A DNA stretch of 64,000 bases, taken from Siphonodentalium dalli. Lineage: Eukaryota > Mollusca > Scaphopoda > Gadilida > Siphonodentaliidae. The translations under genes were made by a program, and so were the position numbers. The stretch lies in assembly GCA_032622095.1 (NCBI GenBank), contig CP136066.1, positions 49,948,911-50,012,910 of the forward strand. Direction: 5' to 3'. Below, in pieces: positions 41,412 through 55,810 of the stretch. Numbering within the stretch: position 1 is the first letter of the stretch; each line of letters begins with the position of its first letter. Under the pieces are notes generated by a model that made no database searches, was not told the DNA's origin, and saw only the letters and a program-made list of their open reading frames with translations.

Positions 41412-42153
41412 AAGATACAAAGATGAATATTATACAATTTTATAGTTACATTTCAATTTGACGAGAACACTTGTTCACATTGGCTACTTTGCGACCACAC
41501 GGACAACATATCGTCGTCTAAATCGGTTCATATATGGACCTAAATATTCACATAGGTTCATATCTGATTATTTTATTCAGATATGACCCCGTAGTGGACT
41601 TACGCCCATTATTCCGTTGTATGGCGCGGGCCGCAGTGAAATCACATAATCAAAAGCGTAAATCTGGTAAATCGTATCGAAGAAAAAGGCAGATTAAATA
41701 ATGCCAATACAGACTTATTTCTTATGGATATACTTGTTGTCCCATATTGGACTATGTTAAAACTCGCTTTATAGGTTCACATAGAGCGCAATTCAGTTTA
41801 AAATTATTCCGATATGGGCTTATTTGAGTTTTTGAAATCGGTTCAATAAGAACTTATTTTCATGACGACAGGCAGAGATACAAGATGTAACAATCTCTGT
41901 AGTTACACTCGTTCGCTTCATTTACATGCATTTCATGAAAAATGTAACATAACAAATTAATATTCACGCATGATATTATGTTTTGAAATTCAAAGTGGGC
42001 TTTTAAACTAGCTTATCATGCTGACAAACGTCCGGGTAGGTTTATATAAATATAAATAATACGTAACCATTCAGTTGACGTATATATGAATCGCCGTACA
42101 ATGAGCTGGACATTTTATGAAATTGTATGTCGTCATCAATCTTTTTATATTTA

Positions 42154-42282
42154 GAGGATATTACTTGGTTGGTTGAATATTGGGCCCGATATCAGCATGT
42201 GACCGAAGGTCGAAGGATTATATGCGGTTATCGAGGGCTGACATCAGGCTTATAATATCAAACAAACCAAGTAATATCCTAT
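42154..42282. mobile_element. short imperfect inverted-repeat element (about 129 bp)
   Basis: Ends AGGATATTACTTGGTT and AACCAAGTAATATCCT are exact complements; pairing continues imperfectly inward through ATATCAGC / GCTGACAT. Hairpin-type MITE or relic. Confidence 0.7.
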
Positions 42283-43330
42283 TTATTAACTAAATCGCAT
42301 CTTAGTAACTGACAAGACAGCGACAACTCTTTTATGAGTCACAAAAATCGATATCTACACATTATTTAGCAGTGTGAACCTCAGTGTTAATATATTAGTA
42401 AAATATAAATAAACCAGGGTCCGTATATGCCAGCAACACACCCAAACCGTTCGCAATACCACGAATTCCACAGTGATCCTTTCACGTAATAGAATGTCAT
42501 GACCTCTCACGTTATTGTCATTCGCCTTGAGGAATTTATCTCATTTTGACCGATACCATATTACATTTGAAATGCCCCACACCACTCACGGTGTCAACTT
42601 TCGATGATGATTTAGTTTAATGATAGGCGGTTGACCCTTTAAATTTCAGTACTTTTCAGGAGTTTGAGTCGAAATGCTGTCAGAGAAAATCACCTCGATA
42701 CTGCTATTTTGAACATTAAAGGCCCGTCAGTGTTTCCAAGAACAATAATTCAACATACTTTGTTTCTAACATTTAAGCTTGGGATTGCACAGGGGCATGT
42801 TAATCTGTTTACCTCACTTGACCATGTTTCTAAAATTTGTCTAGGAAGGAGAAAAATAAACTAAAGCCTAATAGAAGGTCACCAGGGACGTTGCCATGGT
42901 GTCGGAACATTGATGTGGGGATGTCTACACACTCCAACTTTGGTTAAAATCTTGAACTATTCAAAATACCTGACCCGACATAACATTAGTTGGAAATATT
43001 AAAAACATATTATGTTGAAATTGTTGTCATGATGTTCCATCCACGCGGTAATTACTGTGGAATTTGCTGTTTTTGACCAACATTGGCATGGATATTTCCA
43101 ACATTTTAACATATATAGATAACAATGAGAAATATCCAACCCAAGAAGTGATGTAAATGAAATTATGCAAACATATGTGTTTCATCTGGTTGAAGGGGAT
43201 GGACCCGATGTAGTTGGAGGTGTTACGCTGACCCCATCCACAACGGGGACCATATATCCACGTGCAAGAGTATTTTATACATTAAAGGTCTTTAAACTCG
43301 TGGATTGAATTGTATTTATTTTTTTCCTAG

Positions 43331-43461
43331 AACAATATCAAGGGACAGAATTCTTTTGTTTGAATGTTGTTTACGCCATTGTTCATTCGACGTGACCCGC
43401 TGCATGGAATTTGCAACCGAGATGAATACTGCCACAACGTCTCAGTTGATATCCTTTATAT
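43331..43461 (+). CDS. weak candidate exon, PAN-like cysteines
   Basis: A strong acceptor (TTTATTTTTTTCCTAG) is followed by an open frame reading ECCLRHCSFDVTRCMEFATE, with cysteine spacing like the exon at 818. It meets TAG at 43459-43461, a few bases before a donor-like AAAAG|GTAACT (43469). It may be a decayed exon or chance. Same strand as the WSC exons. Confidence 0.3.
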
Positions 43462-43719
43462 AGAAAAGGTAACTTCTTTCTGTTCATGAACCACCCTCGA
43501 ATATATATTTATACGCGCGTCCGTGGCACGCCGTGCATGATTCTTCATACCAGGGGTAGTCTAATTAGTTAAAGCTAGTCAAATTAGAAGTTCTACCAAT
43601 TAATGGAAGACATATATGATAGACAATGTCGATTTATGCTGTGAGTTCAGAGATAATTCAGATATCAGTTCTCGAGAAAAAAACAAATCTTAGTCGAGCG
43701 CATTCGGAATTTCGGGGTA

Positions 43720-44880
43720 AATTAGAGATTCATTCAGCAAAACTTTCAAGGAATCTAATCGTGTGATTTAAAGACGCCAAATTGGTGCCGTCAGGGTGAG
43801 AGATGGGGGGGGGTGCACTAAATTTGATGAACAATTGTAGTCGCCGATTACCACCAAACTTATACACAATCATCTCCATGATATCAGGAGTCTAATTGTG
43901 TGGCTTAAAGATGTCAATAATGGGGACTTTCGAGCCAATGGTGCATTGAGGAGACTGACACCAAAAGTTTTTTTTAGCGTCCATTTCTACCACATTGATA
44001 AATATTCTTCTCCGTGATTCGAGGAATCTCATCATGTGGTTTAAATATGTCAAACTGGCCGGTGTCATTTGGATGAGAGGTGGGGGTGGGGCGCTAAATT
44101 TGATTTGAATGTTTTAAGTCGCCGATATCCACACATGTTATATATAGTCAACTTCACGATGATTCTAATTGTGTGGTTTAAAGTGCTTGAGCCAACGATA
44201 GGGAGGGGAGGGTCACCACAACTGATAAACATATTCATTCACCAAATTCATACACGTTATTTTCCAATGATACGAGTGTTAAAATCGCCACATTTGGTGC
44301 CTATAATTGCGAATGTCTGTCTGTCTGTATTCTATATAACTTCACGATGGATCATCTAGATGACATAGGGGTCAAACAGGCGTATTGTTTTACGAGAAAG
44401 ATAATGGTTTGGGTTAAAATGTCTAAAGTGACGCTGTTGGTAGCAGAGGCAGAGAAATGGGAGGGGCAGCGAGAATGATTAAATTTTTGTCGTCAATTTT
44501 CAAACTTATACATTATCATCTCCATGATATGGCGCCTCGTTCGAGTCAGGGGTGCACGGAGGGAGAGAAGGGCACCAAAATTCTAGAGCCGATTTCCACC
44601 AATTTGATACATATTTGTCTCCATCATACAAGAAATCTAATCGTGTGATTTAAAGAGGCCAAATTTGTGTCGTTTGACTCATGAATGGGGAGTAGCGGGT
44701 CATCAAAGCTGATACAAATATGCTTAGCACTAATTTTAACCAAATTCCTACACATTTGGTGCCGTTTGGGCCAGGGCGGATATATATGGGGCTCTACTAT
44801 TGATCAAAATGTTTTAGCCACCGATATCCACCAAAGTTATATATAGTCATCACCATGCTTAACTCGTTCTAAGGAGTGTT
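43720..44880. repeat. degenerate tandem repeat, about 140-180 bp units
   Basis: Six to seven diverged units share CCGATATCCACCAAACTTATA, CATCTCCATGATAT, TCTAATTGTGTGGTTTAAAG and GGTGCCGTTTGGG-like phrases. Frames across it are repeat artefacts. Confidence 0.75.
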
Positions 44881-47800
44881 TGGCGTTAAAATTTCACAAA
44901 CTCGACAAATGGTGACTAAATTAAGTCACTTGAACAATTATATCTTCTCAACTCTCATATTTATATGGGGACGGGAATCAGGGCATTCGTATAGTGATAT
45001 AGCAAAAACAGATACATGGAAGAAAGCTTTAATAGTATGTTTGTAATTATATTTAAGAGGTACATATATTCCTGCAAAATGAAAAATGAAAATGTATTGT
45101 GACACAATTGAGTCTGTCCCATTCGAGATTGATTGAAATATTGATTGATTTGGGTTAAATGTCGCTTTCATCAACTAAGATCATATAACGGCATTGCCAG
45201 TTTTAGTGGTGGAGGAAATCCGTACACTTACGGCTAATCTAATAGTGATTTAAATGGCTGATAAACTCGTCGACCATGTGCGCCAAACCACCGGCCATCG
45301 GTAACTGGCAACTCCACGAGATAGCGATTTCGAGTTACAAATCCACTATGGAAACATATGGATTTTAAACCTCATCGCCAACGTTGGATGGTCGAAACGG
45401 CTTGGAGTTGTACGCCTAACCGATTGATACACCGAGCCCCCTCCAGCCCACTCGAGATACAATTTGTCAAGAGAGATGGAAATGTACAGACGACCTGTTG
45501 AAAATAGTAGTCATTGTGCATTCAAATATAGTTTCTTCTCTGATTAAAGAAAGTAGAATATGACATTTCAGGATCCCCCATGGCAACTGGCATGGGCCAT
45601 GACCTAAAATAAACATATTAAATTATCGCTCTGTGTCGGGCACATATAGCTGATATATATAGCAACATTTCATTTAAGCTGAGAATAATTAGCCACGCAG
45701 TATAGAACATGAACAGAGGAACACCTCGACATGCCTTTAAAACATCCATATCTTCATGGATATATGATAACCAGGTGTCCTCAAAATCTTAGTCTAACCC
45801 ACAATATTGATTCAAACATCTCTATGTAAAACCCAATTGTCGTCTTTTCTTTTTGCGAACTAATGTGTCTATGGTGTACATGTTTTGATCCCAGTAAAAA
45901 TATTAAAACATAAACAAAAGCAAAGGTCAAACCCAACCACGTCGACTGTATGATTTAATAATGATAACGTCTGAAGTACGCGCAGTTGTTTATAGTGGAA
46001 TACAATAAACATAATATTATCTTGATTGAACTGGTGACGTGAAATAATTCATTAGAGGTAGGGACTATTTTCTCAAATGTTCGAACCCAATGCGCTCTTG
46101 TGTTTGTACAACGCCGCTGCCTCTCATGGGTTACATGTATTCCACGTCACCATTTCAATCAGGTGATTATTCTCTTAATAATCGCAAGATTATGTTAAAA
46201 TCTATTTTACACGAAGCGCGCAATATTTAGGTTTTTCTTTGAATGCGCGAAAACCCGAAACTGTATCACAAGGTGAATTCAGCCGAATTGTGGTTCTTCG
46301 CAAGTAGACAACTTGACGTCATTCTTTCACAGTAATGTTTTCATTTTATTTGGATACACATTAGTAAATAATTGGTGGAAACAGTTATGGGTATCTGTTC
46401 CCGAGATTGTTGCTGTATTCGTTGCTTTTTGCATGCGACCAATCAGAATGAGCCATTTCTAGGTGTGTTGAAATATTGTGGCAACGGCAAGCCGTGCAAT
46501 ATTTTTTCGGAAGGTACATGCAGGGCATTGGTTTCTATAACTTTAATTTAGACCTGCATTTTCATTACATAGAAACATATAGAGCCATCGTTGGCGGGGG
46601 ACCCCATTACTGTCGAGTATATGTTATATATATAGCAACTATTCGCCGACGGCGGTATCTTCTGACTAGGTGGGCAAAGTTGGGGATGGGTATTATTTTA
46701 AAAATATGCTCTAAACAAAAATAATTGAAATAATTGAAATCAGTTTAATATTTGTCTGAGATTGGTTAATATATGTTTATGTTCGGGCTTAAAATTTAGT
46801 TTGCGAACTCGTTTCAGAAACTCAGCTTGTCAACTGACATGCCAGGCATCTTTCTAATCCGTTGATAATTATTCGAAACAAACCCTGGACTTGTTCTGTG
46901 TGCTAATCACCAAAAAAATGACAACCAATTGGCCGTATATCTGGTAACAACGTACACGTACGGCCTGACCTGGTTTCGTTTCAGATATTCCCCTTATGAA
47001 TTCATATACCAATAATCTTTATAAGCCCAACTGTTCGTACGGGACCTAACACATATAGCACCCGCCGAACAAAATCTGGCGCGGACAACTAATACGTGTC
47101 TTTTCCATGGACATATCATGATATTTACTTACGCATATGGTCATTTCGATAAAACGACCTGTGTGTATAACAGCGTTATCTCACAGTAACAAGGTCAGCA
47201 TGTTTGTGTGTGCAATACATTGTCGTAGATAGCATATTGGAAAGGAATATATTACGTTTTGCCCATTTAGATTTCGTTCAGTATTCGCCAGATCGTAAGT
47301 ATATAATATCCAGAGAACTGTGTCATGTCGACAAAATTTACAAACTTTGTCGTTAACGTTCGTTCAAGTTATTGCTCTATGTGTCTTACAATTGCTAAAA
47401 CAAAACAAAAATAGACAAACTAAAGGTCATAAGTCAGGTAGGAAAATCGGACAAACTTGGTTTTCGAACTGGATAAGAATCGTTCTGTGAAATATCCATA
47501 TATTAACTATGAACGGAATTGGCCGACGTATACATATGACCAGATAATAGGTTAGGTTAATTAGCAGAAATAAATGGTTTTTGTCTCCATCTACATATTT
47601 GTGTAAAGGTAAATTGCATACACTAAATATGAATTGAGTATGTTGAATGATAGTGCGCTATATAATTAACATAGCTATATATGAACACGAGCCATAAATA
47701 TGTTAGGACAGTTGAGGTGGGGCCGATGTTATGTGTGCGTAGTTATAAACTTGTTATAAACGTCCATACCAAAAAATGTCAAAATCCACAAATAAGCGAT

Positions 47801-50540
47801 ATGTTACTGAGGATTGTGACAGGACCGTCGTTCATGAGCGCCAGTCAGTCCGCACACCAACCAACCAAATACAAATGGTTTAGCGACACATGTGAGTGAA
47901 GTAACAATACCTATCCACTTATAAATGCATACGGGATTGCTTTGTTCTCGTTCTGTCAGTGTCACGTGATTATGTTTTCATGTGTTGTTGCAATGATTCA
48001 TTCATCAACATGTATTATTCCATTTGAAACATCAGTAGCTGAGGATTTAAAATTTAATGGGATAAACATGTTAGTATAGGTATATCGCCATACATATGTT
48101 CCATAAAATACGTCATCCACGTTACATTCGTTTTAGAATACTGAACCATGTATATAACTTGAGATTATATTATTGTTCTTACTCTCTCCATCTCTCTTGA
48201 CAACTTACATGGGTTCATGCCGTCTTCGTGTTATTGTTTCAGTTGACCTCATTCAGCCTACATGTAGTTGGTTGCGTTGTACTTCGTCTGTTTACATGCA
48301 TTATATCAATTTGGCCCATTGCAAAACAAATAATTGAATCAACACAGAAGTGAATATATATTCCTTTGTCCACAATCAACTTCTACCAATCTGTAATGGT
48401 TTAGACAAAAATTGACAACACTGGCATACGGATGCGTATGCATGTATTCTTTTATATTTCATGTTGCAAATTTGTGAATGATTTAAATTGATGGCTGATT
48501 CTTAAATTTCTTGTCAGACTAATCACATGTACCATATACACTGCCAAAACGTATTGTCTTATTATAATCTAAAAACAAACATAAGGTGCCAATTGGTGCA
48601 CAATGATGAGTAACACAACATTCTAACACCACAGGAAATTAATTGGTTTCCTTCAAAACCAAATGCATACAGATATAACCAGATTTGGAACAATTGTCAA
48701 AATGTTCAAAGTTTTGGAGATGTAAATTTAATGCAACAATCCAAATAATTATATAAATTTTAATATGAATGCCATATCTAATCATCAAGCTGACATAAAA
48801 ACGACTCGTTATCGCGTGTACGCTTCAGTCCAGTGACCAAAAATACTTGAACGTTGCCAAAAGCAAGGAATAAATAACATATCAGCATGGACTTTATATG
48901 CAATATATTTTATTGGTTGCAACATATTTTATTTACTCAATGCATAATATAAATATATAAAAGGCCAAAAAGGATGGAATATCAAGTTCGGCCACATACA
49001 ATTACATTCTCTCCCCAATGCCAAAACACTGAATATAAACATTACAACGTCGAAAGGAGCACCGGATGTTTTAACAACTTAGTTATGTACAAGTAATGAC
49101 AACTAACAGTAGAATTGATGAATTGTTTCATATGTTATCTTTGAGAGAATGAAGAATGATACCAAAAAAAAAACACGCGATAATGAGACTGGAATTATGA
49201 AAACTATAGAGATGGATAGAAGTAGGATAGAGATGGAGAGATATATGGAGGGAGAGCGAGAACGGAGAGAGTAGCTGAATAGTGTTCGTCGGACAGAGAA
49301 AGCGAGAGTCGAATTTATGACATTATCATCAAATAACACTTATTTCCCTAAAACCTATAGCTACCAAAACAAGAATGGCTATACTGCTGACTTAAAACCG
49401 GAAGTATCTTATTTGCACCAATCACGTTACAGCTATCATGGTGTTTAAAAAGTGTAAGCTCTCGATATTTTGTCATGGATATTGGCTTGGTGAAATTAAT
49501 ACAATTTGAATATTGTCTTTCATAAGAGAGACCCGAATATATGGTCGTTCTTGGTAAGTTGCGATAGGTATATTTGACATATTTATGCAATTCGTATGAG
49601 TATACCAGCACGTGGTCGCGTTAAATTGCTAGAAATGACGTTGATTTCGGGTCAAGAAATAATTAGACGTCGAACGAGCAGATAGACAGTAATTGACAAA
49701 AATGAGCTAGAAATTGAAAACAAAAAAACATACGAAACTTTCCATGTTTCCGTGAAATATCCACAACACACTAATATGATATTATGCAATGCAAATACGT
49801 CTTTCATTGTTGGCCTATTTGTGCATGTGTTTCATAATGATTTTCAAATATCGTATCGTTAGTATGTCGGTTGTGAAACAATGCGAAATGTTTAATATGC
49901 TATAAAATAAACCTCACGTGACATGTTCGGTATTAGTCGAGTAAAGCTCATGCAATTGATATCAGAACACCGTCAGACAGTACCCTTACCACCTGCAGAC
50001 AGTATAATTGGAACTGCGGTTCCTTGCGAACGTTACCATTGCCAATTGACCGGCCTCGATTTTGTGATCCAGGGAGGCATTGGCTATCAACAGATTAATA
50101 CAGTACAAGAAAAGAAGATGCATGCATCAGATCGCCCATGAATTATTTTACACACAAAACATAGTCACACACATTGGGGAAATGTTATAAAGTCAATATT
50201 AGAATATACGCATCTATCAGAACGAGATATGTGGTGTACTCACGACCAAGCACACGATGCTTACCTGGCCAAATTACCCCTATATATGAAGATTGGTCGT
50301 GCATGCATATACAATTTGATAATTACATGCTCATAAATGTGGGCTATATGGTTTGCCGATAGATTAAAATCGTGACATCCGATATGCAGACGGACAGATG
50401 CGGGCTGTAACGTATTCCAAAGATTAATGATGCAAAGAGTAAATCCATGATAGATCCTGAGGTTCATGATTCCGGAATTCGGAAAAGAAACGTTATGCAC
50501 AGATATACATATGCCATTTGGGATATAGAAGATGCTGCCT
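44881..50540. other. long stretch with no recognised gene
   Basis: No exon, RNA gene or transposon ends stand out. A purine-rich GAGA stretch lies at 49190-49310. Short frames (for example 46476-46724 and 49923-50141) have no family signature. Confidence 0.4.
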
Positions 50541-52560
50541 ATATACTCAAATGCAATAAAAGTATGTATACCAACCCCTCGTTCCACGCCGCTGTGACCA
50601 GCCATGAGAACATACACATGAAATATTCAAACCGACCGGACAGTGTTGCATGCAATATAAGTATATGTACACCCCAACCCCATTTGCCACCCATCTGTGA
50701 CGATGTGATCAGCATTGATGACATACACACGAAATAATCAAATAGACCAGACATGATTGTCCCATGCACTATAAGTACGCACACCCTAACCCCATGTCGC
50801 CACGTCTCTACATGGGACATATTGTGACATGTGAAAACATGCACATGCAATTTCAAGCAGACATGGTCCCATGCAATATAAGTGCGAACACGTCAATCCT
50901 ATGTCGCCGCGTCCCTACATGTAACCAGTCTTGAGATCGTGCACAAATGTCATACACACCCGGCAGTGTCACAATCAATATTAGAAACAATTACATACTG
51001 CATCCCAACTACCTGCCGCCGCGTCCCTACACGTGTAGACCAGACGTGAAAACATGCACATGAAATAAAATATATTGCCAAATGCCAAATGCAATACATA
51101 CACAGAACGACACGATGTGTAAATGAGTTTGTCGATACGGCACGAGTGCTGTCGCGGAAGGATAGAACGAGAGGCGCTAGCGCCTCGAGTTTTATCCTTC
51201 CGCGACAGCACGAGTTGCTTCTCGTCCTAGAATCCGTGCATTCAAAATACAGGATTAGAAGGTTTACTTAGGCTCACACAGGGCGAATTTGTCGTGTGTG
51301 ATGATTCTTTTATTTAAATAGTTCATGGTTGACGCGAACGTCATGTACCGGTACGTCATTTTACGTCAACGAGATGCGTATGGAACCTACGTTCCATACG
51401 GATTTGTAAATATGGAACAGCAATAACACTGTACTTCTAGGAACAATCGTGTAATAAAAGTATGTATACCCAACCCCTTGTACCACGCCGCTGTGGCCAG
51501 CCACGAGAACATACACATGAAATGTTCAAACCGACGGGACTGTGTTGAATGCTATATAAGTATATCATATATACGTACACCCAAACCCCTGTGCCACCCC
51601 TCTGTGACGGTGTGATCAGCCTTGATGGCATACACACGAAATAATCAAATAGACCTGACAGTGTCCCATGCAATATAAGTACGCACACCCTAACCCCATG
51701 TCGCCACGTATTTACGCGGGACATAATGTGATATGTATAAACATGCACATGAAATGTTCAAACATACATGGTCCCATGCAATATAAGTGCGTACTCGCCA
51801 ATCCCATGTCGCCGCGTCCCTATATGTAACCAGTCGTGAGCTAGAACGTGAACATTAAAATGTAAAACAGACCAGACAGTATCAGAATCAATATTAGAAA
51901 AAAGTACATACTGCACCCCACCTACCTGTAACCGCGTCCCCACATGTGATGACCCGACGTGAAAACATGCACATGAACTAAAATATATTGCAACATACAC
52001 ATGAAATGTTCAAACCGACCGGACTGTGTAAGTATAAGTATACGTACATCCAACCCCTGTGCCACCCCTCTGTGACGATGTGATCAGCATTGATGACACA
52101 CACATGACATAATCAAATAGACCATGCAGACATGCAGACAGTGTCCCATGCAATATAAGCACGCATATCCTAACCCCATGTCGCCATATATCTACACGGG
52201 ACATATTGTGACATGTGAAAACATGCACATGAAATGTTCAAACAGACATGGTCCCATGTAATATAAGTGCGTACGCGTCAATCCCATGTCGCCGAGTCCC
52301 TACATCTAACCAGCCGTGAGAACATGCACATGAAATTTTCAAACAGATCCGGCAGTGTCACAATCATATTAGAAAAAAACAGTCAATACGTCCACCACAA
52401 TCGCACGTTGCCGCCTCCCTACATGTGATGACCAGACGTGAAAACATGCGCATGTAATATTCAATTAGACATGTTAGTGTCCCTTACAACATAAGTACTT
52501 ACACCCAACCCCTTGTCACTGCGTCCCTATTTGTGACCCACCGTGAACACACGCACATGT
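50541..52560. repeat. satellite with about 100-bp subunits in a higher-order pattern
   Basis: Recurrent phrases GAACATGCACATGAAAT, CCCATGCAATATAAGT, CATGTCGCCGCGTCCCTACA and CAAACAGACCGGACAGTGT mark about 18 diverged subunits; groups of five or so repeat as blocks at 50.55, 51.45 and 51.98 kb. Interrupted at about 51.10-51.42 kb. Confidence 0.85.
51105..51425. mobile_element. palindrome-rich insert inside the satellite
   Basis: Breaks the satellite with unrelated sequence. A 64-bp palindrome (51147-51210, centre GGCGCTAGCGCC, three mismatched pairs) is followed by GTACCGGTAC and by the hairpin GTATGGAAC-CTAC-GTTCCATAC near 51378-51400. Borders are not resolved. Confidence 0.65.
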
Positions 52561-54119
52561 TATTGAGTTTGTTTTAATTCACATTTTTATAAACCTATCT
52601 GCTTACTAAAGGTTAGTAATAATATTAACTATTTGCTTCTTCTCGTCATAAATACGCCGCTACAAAGTTTCCGTTCATGTACAAAATATCGTATCAATTT
52701 TTAATTAATTTCACGTAACAAACTTCATTTTAAATACTCATTAAGTGGTTACCAAGAACAAGTATAAAACTAATAACTACACATTGCCTATTTTAAAAGA
52801 GAGAGATAACATGTATATTATATACCGTATACTTTAGTAGAAAACGTTATTTAATACATCATACATTGTATCAGATTTTAAAAATAATTCTTTGTAAAAT
52901 AATTCATGGACGATAACAGTCTCATTGCATGCATCTTTATTAGCGCGTACCGTGTGTATACTGTTCTCCAATTTTTTGATAGCTGTGGTCCTATGGACAT
53001 TTAATTTATAGATAATTGGTTTTTCCGGTTTAAAAGTCGAACTGCGCGACCAGGAGGCCGAGTTCGGTAAAAGGTGTAATTGGGAATTTCAATTCTGTTT
53101 ATTGTTCTTTACATTATTATGTCAATAATGTTTATTTTTGGTTTGTGACAAGCTATGTCAATTACCAATAAAAGAAAATTAAAAGATAATTTGTAAGTCC
53201 TATATTTCAACTTTTATAGATATTTTTCGTTCTGCAGCCCACTGATTGTTGTGGTTGGAGACGGCCGAATCGGCCGCCGGTTCGTTAATTAGGTGCTGGT
53301 TGTTATTGTTATTTTAACGGAATTCTGAGTTGGTCATTCGCGAAACCAATATATTTTATATTCTATAATTACAATCATGGGTATATAATATATGATCTTG
53401 AGCGCGTTATCATTTCTGACTGTGGTTTTCTTGTTGCTGGTTGTTCTCGGTATACAGTTGTACTATTGACACAGGCCAATATATATTGGGCTGGTTTGAT
53501 CCGATTCGAAGCTCGTTTACTACGATTGCATATGATAACAAAGAAAAGCAATGGTAACTTCGGGCTAACATTTACTCATATTGGTAAAACAAGAGACACA
53601 TGTGAACTTTTTGACACAGTGAAATCCAACTTTCCCAAGTTATACTCTCCCTTCGGGCGAAACAATGAGTGGACAATCGATGGACCATTAATGTGATACA
53701 ACCAGGTTTTACGGTTTATTCGTCCGATAGTGAAACAGTTTATAACAGTCTCATTTTATCAGCCAACGCAACTTATCTCTTTGTAAACATAGTTGGTCAT
53801 ATGTGGTAATTGCATGAAATTCCCGGCAGGGAATAACTAACCCATTATGTCTGTTCGCCTTATATATATATATGTTCGCCGATGAAAATTCCTGATATCT
53901 TCTGCTATCGTCTAAAAGCTATACGGGTATGATTGGGGTCCTCGTATTTACGAGGGCACCTTATGCTTGGTCGCGGCTTAATTAGTTTTTTAAAAACATC
54001 ATTTCGGAAAGTTTACAACTTTTCTCGAATTTTAACAGCCACACCGGAAGTAATTCTGATTGGTCGAAATATTTGTGCGAAACTGCGCTCGAAAAATTCC
54101 CCAATAGTTTAAAAAAATC
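52561..54119. other. no gene recognised
   Basis: AT-rich. Holds the inverted relative (53100-53430) of the repeat at 41.1 kb and a CGGCCGAATCGGCCG dyad near 53263. Confidence 0.4.
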
Positions 54120-54599
54120 TAAATATATATTTATGTCATCTAGATGGAATGAAGTTCGTCAATCGGTAAAGATTATAACATCGTTAGCTTGGGAATGTTT
54201 AATGACGAGATTGTGTGTGTGTTGTACCATACTTTATCGCTAATGTTCGTATCCATAGGCATCCTCTTCGAAATCAAAACAAACTGAATATGGTCAAATC
54301 GCAATTTCCACCGAAAATTATTTTATTGGGTAAGACATGCGTTTATATTGTTACGTAACATTGCAACGTTAGTGCTGGTTATATAGTATTGTACCCACAA
54401 TCGGTAGATCGCCTACTTGACCTTTGAGTAATATCTGATAGAAAAAAACCCCGTCCGTGGATTTCGAGTCGTCGGCTCACGAGCGTCCATTTTCTTGCAT
54501 GTTCCCACCTTGGACAGTTCAAATAAAACAAATTTATTCACCAAATACGATGAGCTTGACCAAACCAATGGGCGTATTGTTCTATCTGGTTAAAAACAA

Positions 54600-54900
54600 A
54601 TGTAACTTAACCATAACGCAATAAATTACCATGGCCATATTCACAGCACTCGTGCAAACCATATCCATAGCCATTCCCTGAACCATAACCATAACCCTTT
54701 CGATAAGTCTAGTCTTATGCACACAAGCCTAACCAAAACCAATTCCTTTGCATAACACGGTCATTTTGTTTAACATTAACCATATCCAAAATCTAACCCA
54801 ATTTATAAACCAGATCCTACCCATAACCATAACCCTAAACATAACCCTGATATACACATAACCATAACCCTATCCTTAAACTTAACCCTTTACATGAACC
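54600..54900. repeat. degenerate CCATAA/CCCTAA-rich stretch (copy 2 at about 59378-59678)
   Basis: Frequent ATAACCATAACCCTAAACAT-type text, loosely telomere-like but too irregular for an interstitial telomere. Confidence 0.7.
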
Positions 54901-55079
54901 TACATTTATTCATAGTATTAACCATTTCTAGTGTATACAGTCACCTGGGGGTATTTTCCTACATAACATGTAAATGCATGTAATATCGGGCACTCAATCT
55001 TAATTAACTCATTACCCATTCGTTCGAAAAGTTAGAAAATTTCACTGAATTTGCACGTGGATAGTACCCACCAAATCCG

Positions 55080-55810
55080 GTCGTCAAATTTGTTTTTATC
55101 TCGGTTCACGATGTCTCCATTTTGTTCCTTTGCAAGTTTTACTGGAATTTGCGAAGAGACTCGACCAGCCCCGGTGTGCGGTCTCCGTTTGGCGGATTTC
55201 TTTTATATCACGGCTGTCAAACATCGGGTTGTATCTAGGGTATACCGAAGTACCTGCTCGAGCATTTAACTCGCTCCATCGTTATCCTGTTTTGATTTGA
55301 CGAGAAAATGGGAGAATTTCGCCTTTTTGCCATATATCGATGGTACTCTGTATTACGTATTCCTATCACATCCACTCGTCAACAAAATTGTATCTCCATG
55401 TTTTATTTGTTTGAGTATTTTTCCACTTTTGGTATTTGGTGTAATTTGCCAATTTGAACACACCGGAACGCGAGCTCTCCGTTGGGCGGGTTTGCTTTTT
55501 AAGTAGAGCGATCAAACTTTGGGAGATTACCTAAATTATATCGGGAAAAATAGACTAGTGAAACAGCACTTAACGATACTTATTTAAATTTTAAAGTCTC
55601 AACAGGAGGAAACCTTCGGCTTTAGCGCTAATTAAGTAGACACAAATAAGTTGCGCATGGACATTATCTATCACATCCACTAGTAAAAATTTCGCTGTTC
55701 GGCAGGTTGAATTTATAGTAGAGCTATCAAACTTTGGAGGCGTACCTACAGGATACAGGCGTACCTGCTCCTGCATTAACCTTGCTCGACAATTAGCCCT
55801 TTGTATTTGG
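55080..55810. repeat. three diverged direct units of about 200-300 bp
   Basis: Related text recurs: CTCCGTTTGGCGGATTTC / CTCCGTTGGGCGGGTTTG, then AGAGCGATCAAACTTTGGGA / AGAGCTATCAAACTTTGGAG, and ACCTGCTCGAGCATTTAAC / ACCTGCTCCTGCATTAACC. Repeated in copy 2 (+4777). Confidence 0.65.

Larger units (their letters stand above)
39773..43330. other. no gene recognised; small repeats only
   Basis: AT-rich. Contains the short repeats listed separately at 41095-41245, 41342-41411 and 42154-42282. Small open frames at 39960-40241 and 42664-42864 show no signature. Confidence 0.4.

Noticed and set aside
54600-54900. Interstitial telomere
   Set aside because: CCCTAA units are too few and irregular, mixed with CCATAA and other variants.
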